This document shows, piece by piece, positions 52,878 to 61,348 of a DNA stretch of 64,000 nucleotides. The first letter of the stretch is position 1, and every line of letters starts with the position of its first letter. The notes below the pieces were generated by a model. That model had not been told where the DNA came from. It did not search any database and worked only from the letters and a program-made list of their open reading frames with translations. Origin of the DNA: a virus. The stretch lies in IMG/VR virus record IMGVR_UViG_3300035694_000001, positions 31,771-95,770 of that record. One strand, 5' to 3'. Position numbers and translations under genes: made by a program.

Positions 52878-53557
52878 GCTGTAACACTGTTGAGCTGAAC
52901 AACGACATACTGAGTATGGAAGACAGCAACGTAGTCGCCAAGGCTCTAGCCACCAACCTTCTCATTGCTCTGCTGAAGGCTGGCGCCGGTTGGGTGACAG
53001 GCTCTGCCTCGTTGCTCTCTGAGGCTGCGCACAGCGTGGTCGATAGCTCTACGGAGGTCATCCTCCTTGGCGGCAGTTGGCACGCTCAGCGGTGGAATAA
53101 TGCCCGGTATTTTTGGGGCCTAGTGGCCAGCATCAACATGTTTGCCATCGGCGGTCTTTACGCCATCTATGAGGGCTACCAGGCTGCCACAGAGCCGGCC
53201 AAGGCCGGCACGGCACTTTGGATGGGACTTATCGTGCTGACCGTCTCCTTCGGGTTGGAGTGCACGTCTTGGGTGCGCGCGGTCCGCACGCTGGCGGCTG
53301 AGCGCGGGGGACAGAGTTGGTACCGGCTGTTGCGCACAACTTGCAGCACAGACATCAAGGCTGTGCTGGTCGAGGACTCTGCGGACTTGACGGGATGTGT
53401 GCTGGCTGGCTTGGGGCTCAGCCTCCGAGGGCTGACCGGCTCCGCTGTTTGGGACGGCATAGCTTCCATCCTGATCGGCTGCATGCTCATCGGAATGGCT
53501 TACGAGCTAGGCGCCCAAAATTTCAAGCTGTTAGTTACCAAGGAGGTGACAGCATGA
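52874..53557 (+). CDS. CDF-family cation transporter
   Basis: The 227-residue product has about six membrane helices and CDF motifs: LKAGAGWVTGSASLLSEAAH followed by SVVD, giving HxxxD in helix 2. VEDSADLTGCVLAGLGL is in helix 5, with ExxxD in place of the usual [HD]xxxD. CDF proteins export Zn, Mn or Fe by proton exchange. It lacks the long C-terminal cytoplasmic domain, like the small actinobacterial type. It starts at GTG 52874, coupled to the upstream membrane gene. Confidence 0.85.
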   Translation: MSCNTVELNNDILSMEDSNVVAKALATNLLIALLKAGAGWVTGSASLLSEAAHSVVDSSTEVILLGGSWHAQRWNNARYFWGLVASINMFAIGGLYAIYEGYQAATEPAKAGTALWMGLIVLTVSFGLECTSWVRAVRTLAAERGGQSWYRLLRTTCSTDIKAVLVEDSADLTGCVLAGLGLSLRGLTGSAVWDGIASILIGCMLIGMAYELGAQNFKLLVTKEVTA

Positions 53558-53910
53558 GGGTTGAAGCAGAGATCACGGCAATGCATGATCGATTGATGCG
53601 AGACAGCATGATGTTTACAGGTAATCATAATCACCCAGCTATTGTCGCCCTGGGCTGGGTGTGTGATCGGCTAGTACCCGATGCGGAGATCCTTGCCGCT
53701 GCTGACTTGGCCGACGATGACGAGTACGAAATCCGCGCGGAAGATGTTGCTGAGCGTCTCGTTGAGCTAGCTGAAGATGACGTGTCGGCACTGAAAGAGT
53801 ACTTTAGTCGGACGGTTAATGTGCGTCTTGTCGAGATAGCCGCAGCTGCGCGTAAAGTTGATCGGCTGTGCAAGGCTGAAATGAAGAGAAGAAAGGATAG
53901 TAATGGCTAG
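53554..53910 (+). CDS. 118-residue acidic helical protein
   Basis: The product is acidic and helical (AEDVAERLVELAEDDVSALK) with a basic C-terminal tail (KAEMKRRKDSNG). The ATG overlaps the transporter stop and the end overlaps the Toprim gene. Confidence 0.6.
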   Translation: MRVEAEITAMHDRLMRDSMMFTGNHNHPAIVALGWVCDRLVPDAEILAAADLADDDEYEIRAEDVAERLVELAEDDVSALKEYFSRTVNVRLVEIAAAARKVDRLCKAEMKRRKDSNG

Positions 53911-54928
53911 GATTGAGTATCAAAGCTGGAAGCCCGGCAGCGAGGCGCGAGAAGCCATCGCACAAGCGAACGCTATTTGCCGGGAGTACCAGCTGGCTGG
54001 GTACGACTTGACTCTGCGGCAGCTTTTCTACCAGTTCGTCTCGCGCGACTTAATCCCCAACTCCCAGCAGAGCTACAAGCGCCTCGGCGATATTATCAAC
54101 AAAGCGCGATTGTCCGGGCTTATGGATTGGAATTACATAATCGATCGCACACGTAACCTGCAGTCGCTCTCTCACTGGTCGACTCCCGGTGAGATCATCC
54201 GCTCGGCCGCACAGTCGTTTGCCTTGGACAAGTGGCGCAACCAGCCGACTCGCGTAGAAGTGTGGGTAGAGAAGGAGGCCCTTGCTGGCATCGTCTCACA
54301 GGCCGCTGATCGATACGACTGTGCGTGGTTCTCGTGCCGGGGTTATGTGAGCCAGAGCGAGCTTTGGGGTGCCGCTCAGCGTCACCTGAGGTACCTCAAA
54401 CAAGGGCAGCGTGTTGTGGTGGTGCACCTCGGCGACCATGACCCATCCGGTATCGACATGACCCGCGACATCACAGACCGGCTGATGATGTTCATCACTC
54501 AGGACTGGCTTAATCAAATGATGCCGCCTGGTGAGGAGTCAGTGCGGGTATCTGAGATTATTAAACACATGATCTATAATATCGATAATGTTGGTATGCT
54601 TTCGGGTGACCACGCAGGCCGAGATCCTATTACGGTTAACCGAATCGCGCTCAATATGCACCAAGTAGAAGAGTACGATCCTCCACCAAACCCAGCGAAG
54701 CTGACCGATTCCCGGGCGCCTGATTATGTGGAGCTTTATGGTGACGACAGCTGGGAGCTTGACGCTTTATCACCAGAAGTGTTAGACAACTTGATCAGTG
54801 AGGCTATTAGGAAGCAGTTAAACCAGGAGTTGTTTGAGGACATGGCAAGCGATGAAGAAAACCACCGTGAGGTTCTCACCGCTGCATCTGCCCGGTGGTC
54901 CGAGGTGCAAGATTTCTTGGAGGCATAG
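53903..54928 (+). CDS. Topo VI-A/Spo11-like Toprim protein
   Basis: The 341-residue product has an N-terminal winged-helix-like domain in which TLRQLFYQFVSRD places Tyr43 where Topo VI-A and Spo11 have the catalytic tyrosine. A Toprim domain follows with the acidic VEKEAL at 122-127 and GDHDPSG at 178-184. The C-terminal 100 residues are helical. Topo VI-A cleaves duplex DNA; no Topo VI-B ATPase gene is nearby, so it may act alone or with a host partner. Proteins of this type occur in other phages without a known role. Confidence 0.75.
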   Translation: MARIEYQSWKPGSEAREAIAQANAICREYQLAGYDLTLRQLFYQFVSRDLIPNSQQSYKRLGDIINKARLSGLMDWNYIIDRTRNLQSLSHWSTPGEIIRSAAQSFALDKWRNQPTRVEVWVEKEALAGIVSQAADRYDCAWFSCRGYVSQSELWGAAQRHLRYLKQGQRVVVVHLGDHDPSGIDMTRDITDRLMMFITQDWLNQMMPPGEESVRVSEIIKHMIYNIDNVGMLSGDHAGRDPITVNRIALNMHQVEEYDPPPNPAKLTDSRAPDYVELYGDDSWELDALSPEVLDNLISEAIRKQLNQELFEDMASDEENHREVLTAASARWSEVQDFLEA

Positions 54929-55134
54929 TGATAAAAGACGTGATGGACACACCAGCGGTGGCCGCTTACCTCGGTTATGCAAATCTTAATGGCGTCAGTG
55001 TGTGGGCGAAACGGCGTGGAATTAAACCGCTGTATAAGCAACCAGGGCACAAGGGTTTCAATGTGTATGCACGAAAGGATGTTGTCGAGGGCAAGGAGAA
55101 TATGCCGGGACAGGGCAGGAGGTCAACGAAGTAG
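54928..55134 (+). CDS. Small HTH protein
   Basis: The 68-residue product from GTG 54928 has an HTH of MerR/Xis style (TPAVAAYLGYANLNGVSVW, then KGFNVYARKDVVEG). It overlaps the Toprim gene stop by one base. It is a DNA-binding protein of unknown target. Confidence 0.65.
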   Translation: MIKDVMDTPAVAAYLGYANLNGVSVWAKRRGIKPLYKQPGHKGFNVYARKDVVEGKENMPGQGRRSTK

Positions 55135-55271
55135 CGTAGCTGACTACTGCGTGTCGTGCTTTCGCTAGCCCTCGGTAACTTAGCAGCATCCTGGGCACCT
55201 AGGCTCTCGACGGCAACCGTCGCCCGTCCGGGGCGTCTATCTGGGCACTACCAGTAGAGGGAGCCGTGTAT

Positions 55272-55391
55272 ATGAAGGGTCTGCGGGTTACGCAGCTGCT
55301 TGAAGCCTGGTGGGGTCACCACCGCACGCCGCGCGGCCGGCACAGGTTGGGACGGCTGCACTCCTCCGGCGGTCGCCACCTCGCCGCGTGA
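55272..55391 (+). CDS. 39-residue basic peptide
   Basis: The product is very basic, rich in Arg, His and Gly (WWGHHRTPRGRHRLGRL). The stop overlaps the GTG of the phosphatase gene. The 137-base gap before it contains only short hairpins (CGACGG with CCGTCG). Confidence 0.45.
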   Translation: MKGLRVTQLLEAWWGHHRTPRGRHRLGRLHSSGGRHLAA

Positions 55392-55891
55392 GCCCGGTAC
55401 CGGTGCTCTACCTCGATCTTGATGGCACTGTGCGTCACGGTCTTGACGAGCTGGGCAGGTTCGTGACCAGCCCTGATGATGTGGTGATCTTCCCTGAAGC
55501 GGTAGAGATGATGCGGCGCTGGAAGGTGGCCGGCGGCCGGATTGTTGGTGTGTCTAATCAAGGCGGCATCGCCCTCGGCCATCTAACCATGCATAGTTGC
55601 GCAGAAACGATGATGCGCACTCATGAACTAACTAGTCAGCTGTTCGATAAAATTTTGTGGTGTCGTCACCACCCACAAGCTGAAGATCCGCTGCAAGCTC
55701 GTTGTTGGTGTAGGAAGCCCGCTCCTGGTCTCTTGATTGAGGGGGCCTTGTATATGGCTTTGGATCATAAAACAGAAATTTACCCTCTCTCCATGGCTTT
55801 GATGGTGGGAGATCGACCAGAAGACAAAGAGTGTGCTCGATCAGCAAGCATTGATTTTCAGTGGGCTCACGAATGGAGGGCTCAAACATGA
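55388..55891 (+). CDS. HAD-IIIA phosphatase, GmhB-like
   Basis: The 167-residue product has the HAD motifs LDLDGT at 9-14, SNQGG, KPAPG and VGDRPED. The Cys/His zinc loop (WCRHH...CWCRK) is typical of heptose-1,7-bisphosphate and histidinol phosphatases. It would release phosphate from a sugar or nucleotide-sugar precursor. With the epimerase and glycosyltransferases at 60-63 kb it may belong to a phage sugar pathway; the substrate is not known. Confidence 0.85.
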   Translation: MSPVPVLYLDLDGTVRHGLDELGRFVTSPDDVVIFPEAVEMMRRWKVAGGRIVGVSNQGGIALGHLTMHSCAETMMRTHELTSQLFDKILWCRHHPQAEDPLQARCWCRKPAPGLLIEGALYMALDHKTEIYPLSMALMVGDRPEDKECARSASIDFQWAHEWRAQT

Positions 55892-56802
55892 CTGATCATC
55901 GTTGCGCACGAGGTAGCCGGTGCGCACGCACGGAGACCGTCTCCTATGATCACTGCGCTGGGGAGTGCCAGTGTCACCTGGGCCCTCACTACCTCTGTTC
56001 AGTGCCAGGAGGCTGCGGGCATCTGCACAAGGCCACCTCAGCTGATGTAGGGGCCATGATCGAGCATCAGCGTGGTTTGTGTTCGCTCTGTGAGCTGGTT
56101 GTGGCCGATGCGCTTGCTGATTTGCCTCAGGACTACGTCTCGCTGCGTGCGGCGCAGCATCGGGGCGTGTCGCCGGCTACTGGGGAGCTGGTCATGGCCA
56201 CTAAAGATCTCCCCGTGCCGATTTCGCTTACACTCACCACGCTGGCTGACCAGATCGAAATCGAAACAACGGCATTCGCTGAGCCCGTTGCGGAGAAGCT
56301 GCACATAGACTGGGACAGAGCCACAACCCCACGGGCGGTAAGTCGATACGGCGTGCCACCACGTTACAGTGGTTCAGTGATACTGAATAAAGCGGCAAAC
56401 TTGCTGCGCAATTCTGTTTATACTTTGCTGAACTTACCTACTTGGGAGTATCGATTATGGGGTGAGGACGGCTGGGTTGAAGTGGCGGTGGATGGGGTTG
56501 GTGCTGCACTCACGCTTCTCGCATTGCACCACGCTGCCCGATCTACGCTAGGTCTTACTCGGGCAGTAATGACTATGCAGGCGCGATGCCCCTGGTGCAG
56601 GGCGCAATCTATTGTGCAAATATCAGGCAGAGCCCACAAAGAATGTCAACTGTGTCTCGTTAAATTCACGGAACGTGAATACGAGCAGCTAACGATTATT
56701 ACCATCAACGATCATCCGAAGCCTCCGAAAAAACCACAGCGTTTCGGACCTCAGCTTTCTAGCTCAGTTGAGGGCTCAGTAGGCAGGCCAATGCCAGGGT
56801 GA
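55888..56802 (+). CDS. Zinc-binding protein, actinophage type
   Basis: The 304-residue product has an N-terminal Cys-rich part (CARGSRCART, CAGECQCHLG, CSLCELVV), a helical middle with DLPVPISLTLTTLADQ, and a C-terminal ribbon (CPWCRAQSIV, CQLCLVKFTE). At least two zinc sites are likely. The layout is familiar from actinophage genomes, but the function is unknown. It ends overlapping the next gene. Confidence 0.65.
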   Translation: MTDHRCARGSRCARTETVSYDHCAGECQCHLGPHYLCSVPGGCGHLHKATSADVGAMIEHQRGLCSLCELVVADALADLPQDYVSLRAAQHRGVSPATGELVMATKDLPVPISLTLTTLADQIEIETTAFAEPVAEKLHIDWDRATTPRAVSRYGVPPRYSGSVILNKAANLLRNSVYTLLNLPTWEYRLWGEDGWVEVAVDGVGAALTLLALHHAARSTLGLTRAVMTMQARCPWCRAQSIVQISGRAHKECQLCLVKFTEREYEQLTIITINDHPKPPKKPQRFGPQLSSSVEGSVGRPMPG

Positions 56803-57134
56803 GCCGGCCATGGCCGTGGAAAGAGACCCCGCTCAAGCAACGAGAACGGGTAGCCCTGAGCTATCGGGCTCTAGTGGAGAAACTCAATCCAGAAGCGTGC
56901 GCTCAGCTTGATGCCGAGATGCTGGAATTTGGCGTGCGCTGGGTTGTGCCGCAAGTTGTGACTTACATAGACACGGATTTACTTGATGCAGTGATGGCCG
57001 CTAACTACTGTCAAGTCAATGTTAAGACGATGTATGTTTGGCGGTCCCGAGGGCTTGCCTCGGTCGACACACCGGACGGCATCCGGTTCCGGTTCGCTGA
57101 CTTGCAGCGGTGGGTAGCTGGTAGTCGAGGCTGA
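56799..57134 (+). CDS. HTH protein
   Basis: The 111-residue product ends in a MerR/Xis-like motif (LLDAVMAANYCQVNVKTMYV, then GIRFRFADLQRWV). The N-terminal part is helical. It is a DNA-binding protein, often next to the zinc-binding gene before it in actinophages. The tRNA-like RNA follows after 9 bases. Confidence 0.7.
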   Translation: MSRPWPWKETPLKQRERVALSYRALVEKLNPEACAQLDAEMLEFGVRWVVPQVVTYIDTDLLDAVMAANYCQVNVKTMYVWRSRGLASVDTPDGIRFRFADLQRWVAGSRG

Positions 57135-57143
57135 TACGCTGCG

Positions 57144-57297
57144 TGATCGCTAGTGGTGTAAAGGAGGCAGGGGTGCCCTGGCCAGCGTGGCGGCAACGGC
57201 AGACCTGCTCATGACAGGCAGCGTCAGTTCCGCGTGGCTTCAAGCACGCCGGCCGAGGGGCCGGTAATGCTGGGTTCGAGTCCCAGCCTAGCGATCA
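57144..57297 (+). ncRNA. tRNA-like structured RNA with a large insertion
   Basis: TGATCGCTAG (57144-57153) pairs perfectly with CTAGCGATCA (57288-57297). Inside it the 3' half is tRNA-like: T arm GCTGGG-TTCGAGT-CCCAGC (57269-57287), long variable arm CCGGCC-GAGG-GGCCGG (57249-57264), and stem GCGTG/CACGC (57232-57249) with an 8-base loop GCTTCAAG, which contains UCA in the anticodon position. About 78 bases instead of about 20 lie between the acceptor strand and that stem, forming further hairpins. This is not an ordinary tRNA. Confidence 0.6.
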
Positions 57298-57304
57298 GTG
57301 CTTG

Positions 57305-57320
57305 GTTGCAAAAATGCAAT
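57305..57320. promoter_or_regulatory. Operator-like inverted repeat
   Basis: GTTGCAAAAATGCAAT is the fourth GTTGC-N6-GCAAY repeat. It lies 8 bases after the tRNA-like RNA in the 204-base gap before 57502. Confidence 0.45.
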
Positions 57321-57433
57321 CACCTCTCTGACCTGCGAAGTTTGCACATAAGCTGTCGCTTGACTACCGTCTTTCGACAGGACGACGTGTGCCTGCAGCA
57401 CAGCGCCGCAAGTTCCCCTGCGTGGGGAAGCCA

Positions 57434-57483
57434 CGAACCGACCGAGGCGAAGCAACCCCCGACTCCCCGCCTCGGTCGGTTCG
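57434..57483. terminator. 16-bp perfect inverted repeat
   Basis: CGAACCGACCGAGGCG pairs perfectly with its complement across an 18-base loop. There is no T run after it. It may be a bidirectional terminator or a protein-binding site, 18 bases before the next gene. Confidence 0.65.
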
Positions 57484-57501
57484 CACACATTTGGGGATAA
57501 T

Positions 57502-57678
57502 ATGCTTCTCACCCTGGCCTACATCTGCATCGTTATTGGGGTGATTTTGATCATCCTTGGAGCCCTCGGTGTGACTGCCGGGCTGACTCCCTACGGGACG
57601 CACGGCGGTGTGACGCTCTTGGTTATCGGAGTCATTCTCTACGTGGTTTTACTTTTGCTACCAGCTGCACCTGCGTAG
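57502..57678 (+). CDS. 58-residue two-helix membrane protein
   Basis: The product has two membrane helices (AYICIVIGVILIILGALGV and GVTLLVIGVILYVVLLLL) with a short loop. Its ribosome site GGGGAT is modest. The function is unknown. Confidence 0.6.
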   Translation: MLLTLAYICIVIGVILIILGALGVTAGLTPYGTHGGVTLLVIGVILYVVLLLLPAAPA

Positions 57679-57689
57679 ACTGAGAGTTC

Positions 57690-57950
57690 ATGAGCAGCAA
57701 TACGGCGACAGGCCCGGATGACCGGTCAATAGGTGAAAATACACTAGTTGACCGTGAAAATACACGACATAATATAGCAAACTGGGTAAGACGGAACTAT
57801 CCGCAGCAATGGGATGTTTCGTGCGAAGAGCTGGCTGAGCTGATAGACATTCTAGGGCTTTGGCCCAGGTATGACCCACCAGCTGGCACTACCCCGACGC
57901 AACGCACGAAGATCACAGACTGCGGACCGGTGCTCCTGAGCAAGGCGTAA
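57690..57950 (+). CDS. 86-residue orphan protein
   Basis: The product is polar, with a helix (TRHNIANWVRRNYPQQW) and a second (SCEELAELIDILGLW). It might be a small DNA-binding or adaptor protein. No family is recognised. Confidence 0.55.
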   Translation: MSSNTATGPDDRSIGENTLVDRENTRHNIANWVRRNYPQQWDVSCEELAELIDILGLWPRYDPPAGTTPTQRTKITDCGPVLLSKA

Positions 57951-57980
57951 CCCAGGGCAGCACACGTCGTTACTGAGGGC

Positions 57981-58430
57981 ATGCGCTCACCTAAGCTGGC
58001 TGTAGTCGGGGCCGTAGCCACGGTAACCGCGTCCGTCGCCCTTGGCCTGCTGCTGGCGTTGCCAGCGTTTGCTGGGCCCACTGACTGCCCTGAGGGCTCT
58101 CTGACGAACTGCGTCATCCCCAGCTGCCCAGGTGGGGTCACTCAGCCCTCCCCCGGTGTGGTTCAGTGCGATCTGGGTTCGCTCGTGCTGGCGCGCGCCA
58201 GGGCTGAGGTCTTGACCCCTGATCAGGTGGTCAACCTCTGTGTTGATGCGAAGATTCGCAACGCTGCGCGCATCCGTATCGTGATCCGGCGGCCCGAGCT
58301 GATTGTGATCGATGGCAAGACCTGTGACGTTGTTGTGCCAACAACGAACACCCCAGCTCCTGTAGTGCCTTCCGCCACGGAAGCCCCCGCGCCACCCGTT
58401 GTTACGGCTAGCCTGCCTGTGACTCACTAA
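57981..58430 (+). CDS. Secreted Cys-containing protein
   Basis: The 149-residue product has a Sec signal peptide (VATVTASVALGLLLALPAFA) and a mature part with Cys residues (CPEGSLTNCVIPSC, VQCD, LCVD, TCDV) that may form disulfides. It has a Pro/Thr/Ala-rich tail. It is probably exported. The family is unknown. Confidence 0.65.
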   Translation: MRSPKLAVVGAVATVTASVALGLLLALPAFAGPTDCPEGSLTNCVIPSCPGGVTQPSPGVVQCDLGSLVLARARAEVLTPDQVVNLCVDAKIRNAARIRIVIRRPELIVIDGKTCDVVVPTTNTPAPVVPSATEAPAPPVVTASLPVTH

Positions 58431-58579
58431 TGGGAATTATCGTAGCGCTGCTGGTTTTGTGGCTGGTCTGCATTGTGGTCGGCTTCTTAGTGAAGACCGT
58501 TCTATGGCTAGCCATATTCGGAGTTGTGGCGTTCATTGTGACAGTAGGCGCTGGGGTTATTCATGCGGTGCGTCGCTAA
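58430..58579 (+). CDS. 49-residue membrane protein
   Basis: The ATG overlaps the stop of the secreted protein (TAATG). The product is two membrane helices (IVALLVLWLVCIVVGFLV and LWLAIFGVVAFIVTVGAGV). Confidence 0.6.
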   Translation: MGIIVALLVLWLVCIVVGFLVKTVLWLAIFGVVAFIVTVGAGVIHAVRR

Positions 58580-58662
58580 TCAATGGGCGCATCAAGCTCC
58601 CCGTGCGCGTATTCGTCGTGCTCAGTGTCGAGCAGTGCTGTGATTTCTTCGTCAGTGACCAT
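58576..58662 (-). CDS. 28-residue acidic peptide
   Basis: ATG 58662 has AGGGAGG upstream. The product is acidic (MVTDEEITALLDTEHDEY). It converges on the previous gene with a 4-base overlap and has its own promoter with a TATAAT box at 58694-58699. Confidence 0.5.
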   Translation of the reverse strand: MVTDEEITALLDTEHDEYAHGELDAPID

Positions 58663-58693
58663 GTGACCTCCCTGGTGTGTTTTTCGGCTTTGA

Positions 58694-58741
58694 ATTATAC
58701 CGCAGCTAACCGCTCACCGCAGAGAATCAACCGTTCACCGC
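58694..58741 (-). promoter_or_regulatory. Minus-strand promoter with paired 13-bp repeats
   Basis: On the minus strand a perfect TATAAT (58699-58694) is preceded by two copies of GCGGTGARCGGTT (58741-58729 and 58720-58708), 21 bases apart, two helical turns. They look like an operator or activator pair controlling the 28-residue gene. Confidence 0.6.
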
Positions 58742-58758
58742 TAGATGGGTTTACTTAG

Positions 58759-59588
<830 letters not shown>

Positions 59589-59714
59589 GGTGGGCCTGCT
59601 TTCGTTAAGGAACGGCCCGTACTTACTGCTGCCCAGCAGTCGTGCCTGGGATGGTAACGCGTAATTGAAGATCTAGTTACGCGATCCACCTGAATGGATT
59701 AAATGAGGTGCTTC

Positions 59715-59984
59715 ATGGTCGCTGGCAAAGAAGTCACACCTAAAGACGCTGAAAGTACCGAGCGCTTGATGCGCTACTGGTCAGAAGGCGAAGGCGCGAC
59801 TAAGTTGCAGTGGGGTGTGACCGGAGATTTTAACCGTTGTCGAGTTGAGTTAAGTAAGTATGTGGGGCCAAGCACTGTGGATGGTTTGTGTGCGAACCTA
59901 CATAAAAGGGCTACTGGTTTTTGGCCAGGTCACGCCCCGACTGAACAAACGCCGGGCGCCAGCAAAGACAAGGGCAAAAAATGA
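59715..59984 (+). CDS. Conserved actinophage protein
   Basis: The 89-residue product has SEGEGATKLQWGVTGDFNRC, then VDGLCANLHKRATGFWPG. I know this pattern from actinophage structural regions, without a clear function. ATG 59715 has GAGGTG upstream. It overlaps the glycosyltransferase start. Confidence 0.7.
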   Translation: MVAGKEVTPKDAESTERLMRYWSEGEGATKLQWGVTGDFNRCRVELSKYVGPSTVDGLCANLHKRATGFWPGHAPTEQTPGASKDKGKK

Positions 59985-60670
59985 TGGCCGACCTGCTGAT
60001 GATTGTGCCGTCACGAGGTCGCCCTCAAAATGCCCGGGATCTGTACACTTCGTGGATGGCTACAGCGACCGGAAACTCACAGTTGCTTTTCGTTGTTGAC
60101 GACGATGATCCCCAACTCGGCACATATGAAAATCAGATGGCGTGGATGCTTAATGCCCAGCTGCTTGTAGGGCCGAGGCTGCGCATGGTGGGTTCGCTCA
60201 ACGCGGCCGCCACGAGCCAAGGGCGGCAATACAAGTATGTGGGTTTCATGGGCGATGACCACCGGCCCCGCACGGTTGATTGGGATAACCGCCTCATGGA
60301 TGTGCTGGCTCAATCGCCGGCCAGCATCGCGTACGGTAATGATTTGCTGCAGGGTGAGAAAATGGCTACGGCCGTTGTGATGACCTCGGATATCGTTGCG
60401 GCCCTCGGCTACATGGCGCCGCCCTGCTTGGTGCACCTTTGTGTTGATTTGTGTTGGAACCTGTGGGGTGAGCGCCTCGGCACGTTGACGTACCTGGATA
60501 ATGTCGTTATTGAGCACATGCACCCAGCTAACGGCAAAGCGATGAATGATGCTGGTTACCAGGATGCAAATAGCACAGAGCGCATCGCCTCAGATTCCGC
60601 CGCGTTCTACGAATACCGAGACGGTGGTCAGCTAGACGCTGATGTCGACAAGTTGCGTACCTTGTTGTAG
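59981..60670 (+). CDS. Glycosyltransferase, GT-A fold
   Basis: The 229-residue product begins LLMIVPSRGRPQNARDLY, followed by FVVDDDDPQ with the metal-binding DxD and a second GDDHRPRTVDWD. The end (CVDLCWNLWGERLG) is common to phage GT-A enzymes. It would transfer a sugar to DNA, a virion protein or a host glycan. Other sugar genes follow closely. Confidence 0.8.
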   Translation: MMADLLMIVPSRGRPQNARDLYTSWMATATGNSQLLFVVDDDDPQLGTYENQMAWMLNAQLLVGPRLRMVGSLNAAATSQGRQYKYVGFMGDDHRPRTVDWDNRLMDVLAQSPASIAYGNDLLQGEKMATAVVMTSDIVAALGYMAPPCLVHLCVDLCWNLWGERLGTLTYLDNVVIEHMHPANGKAMNDAGYQDANSTERIASDSAAFYEYRDGGQLDADVDKLRTLL

Positions 60671-60718
60671 ACTACACAGAGTAAGGACCCCAGCGAGTGC
60701 GGGAACACTCCTGGGGCC

Positions 60719-61348
60719 GTGGCTAACCTGAGAGAGCAGGCTCGCATGAAGTATGATACACGTCCATGCATAATTTGCAATGTACCTTATAATCCTGTGC
60801 GGGTCGATTCACGTGCATGCGGTAAGAGGTGCCGGAATATACTAACTCGTCGTGAATCTGATGCGCGTAAGCGTGGGGAATTCGTGCCGTTACGACGTCC
60901 TAGAATTGTAACCAGTACTTCAAAAATGTGCACTCTGTGTGAGAAAATCAAAAAATTCACAGAGTTTGGCAACAAAGCGGCAAGTCCAGACGGCTTTAAC
61001 ACTTGGTGCCGTGCTTGCGCAAATGATCGAAGTCGTGTGTGGTATTGTGACAATACCGAACGTGCTAACACTAATACTCGCGCGTGGCGCCTTCGACAAC
61101 GTGGTTTTACTGCGTATGAACTAGCTTATCGCATGAATGAACAAGATAACAAATGTGTTGTGTGTCTTAGTCGGTTTCATTCTTCTGGTAAGCGCACTCC
61201 TGTCATTGATCACGACCATGCCACAGGCCATACTCGCGGAATTATTTGTACATTGTGCAACACAGCTATAGGTCAACTCGGCGACAATGAGACGGGATTG
61301 CAACGGGCGCTTGAGTATGTACGTCGAGGGAGTCTGGTGAGTGCATGA
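60719..61348 (+). CDS. Recombination endonuclease VII-like protein
   Basis: The 209-residue product (from GTG 60719; ATG 60746 is an alternative) has an N-terminal zinc motif (CIICNVPYNP, ACGKRCRN), a middle CTLCEKI...CRAC, and the core KCVVCLSRF, VIDHDHATGHTRG and ICTLCNTAIG. It interrupts the sugar gene cluster and is AT-richer than it, suggesting insertion as a homing-type gene. Confidence 0.9.
   Translation: MANLREQARMKYDTRPCIICNVPYNPVRVDSRACGKRCRNILTRRESDARKRGEFVPLRRPRIVTSTSKMCTLCEKIKKFTEFGNKAASPDGFNTWCRACANDRSRVWYCDNTERANTNTRAWRLRQRGFTAYELAYRMNEQDNKCVVCLSRFHSSGKRTPVIDHDHATGHTRGIICTLCNTAIGQLGDNETGLQRALEYVRRGSLVSA

Noticed and set aside
57144-57297. Ordinary selenocysteine tRNA
   Set aside because: The UCA loop is suggestive, but the loop has 8 bases, the D arm is not recognisable, and about 58 extra bases are present; no selenocysteine genes are in view.
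57144-57297. tmRNA
   Set aside because: It is far shorter than known tmRNAs, and I see no tag reading frame or pseudoknots.
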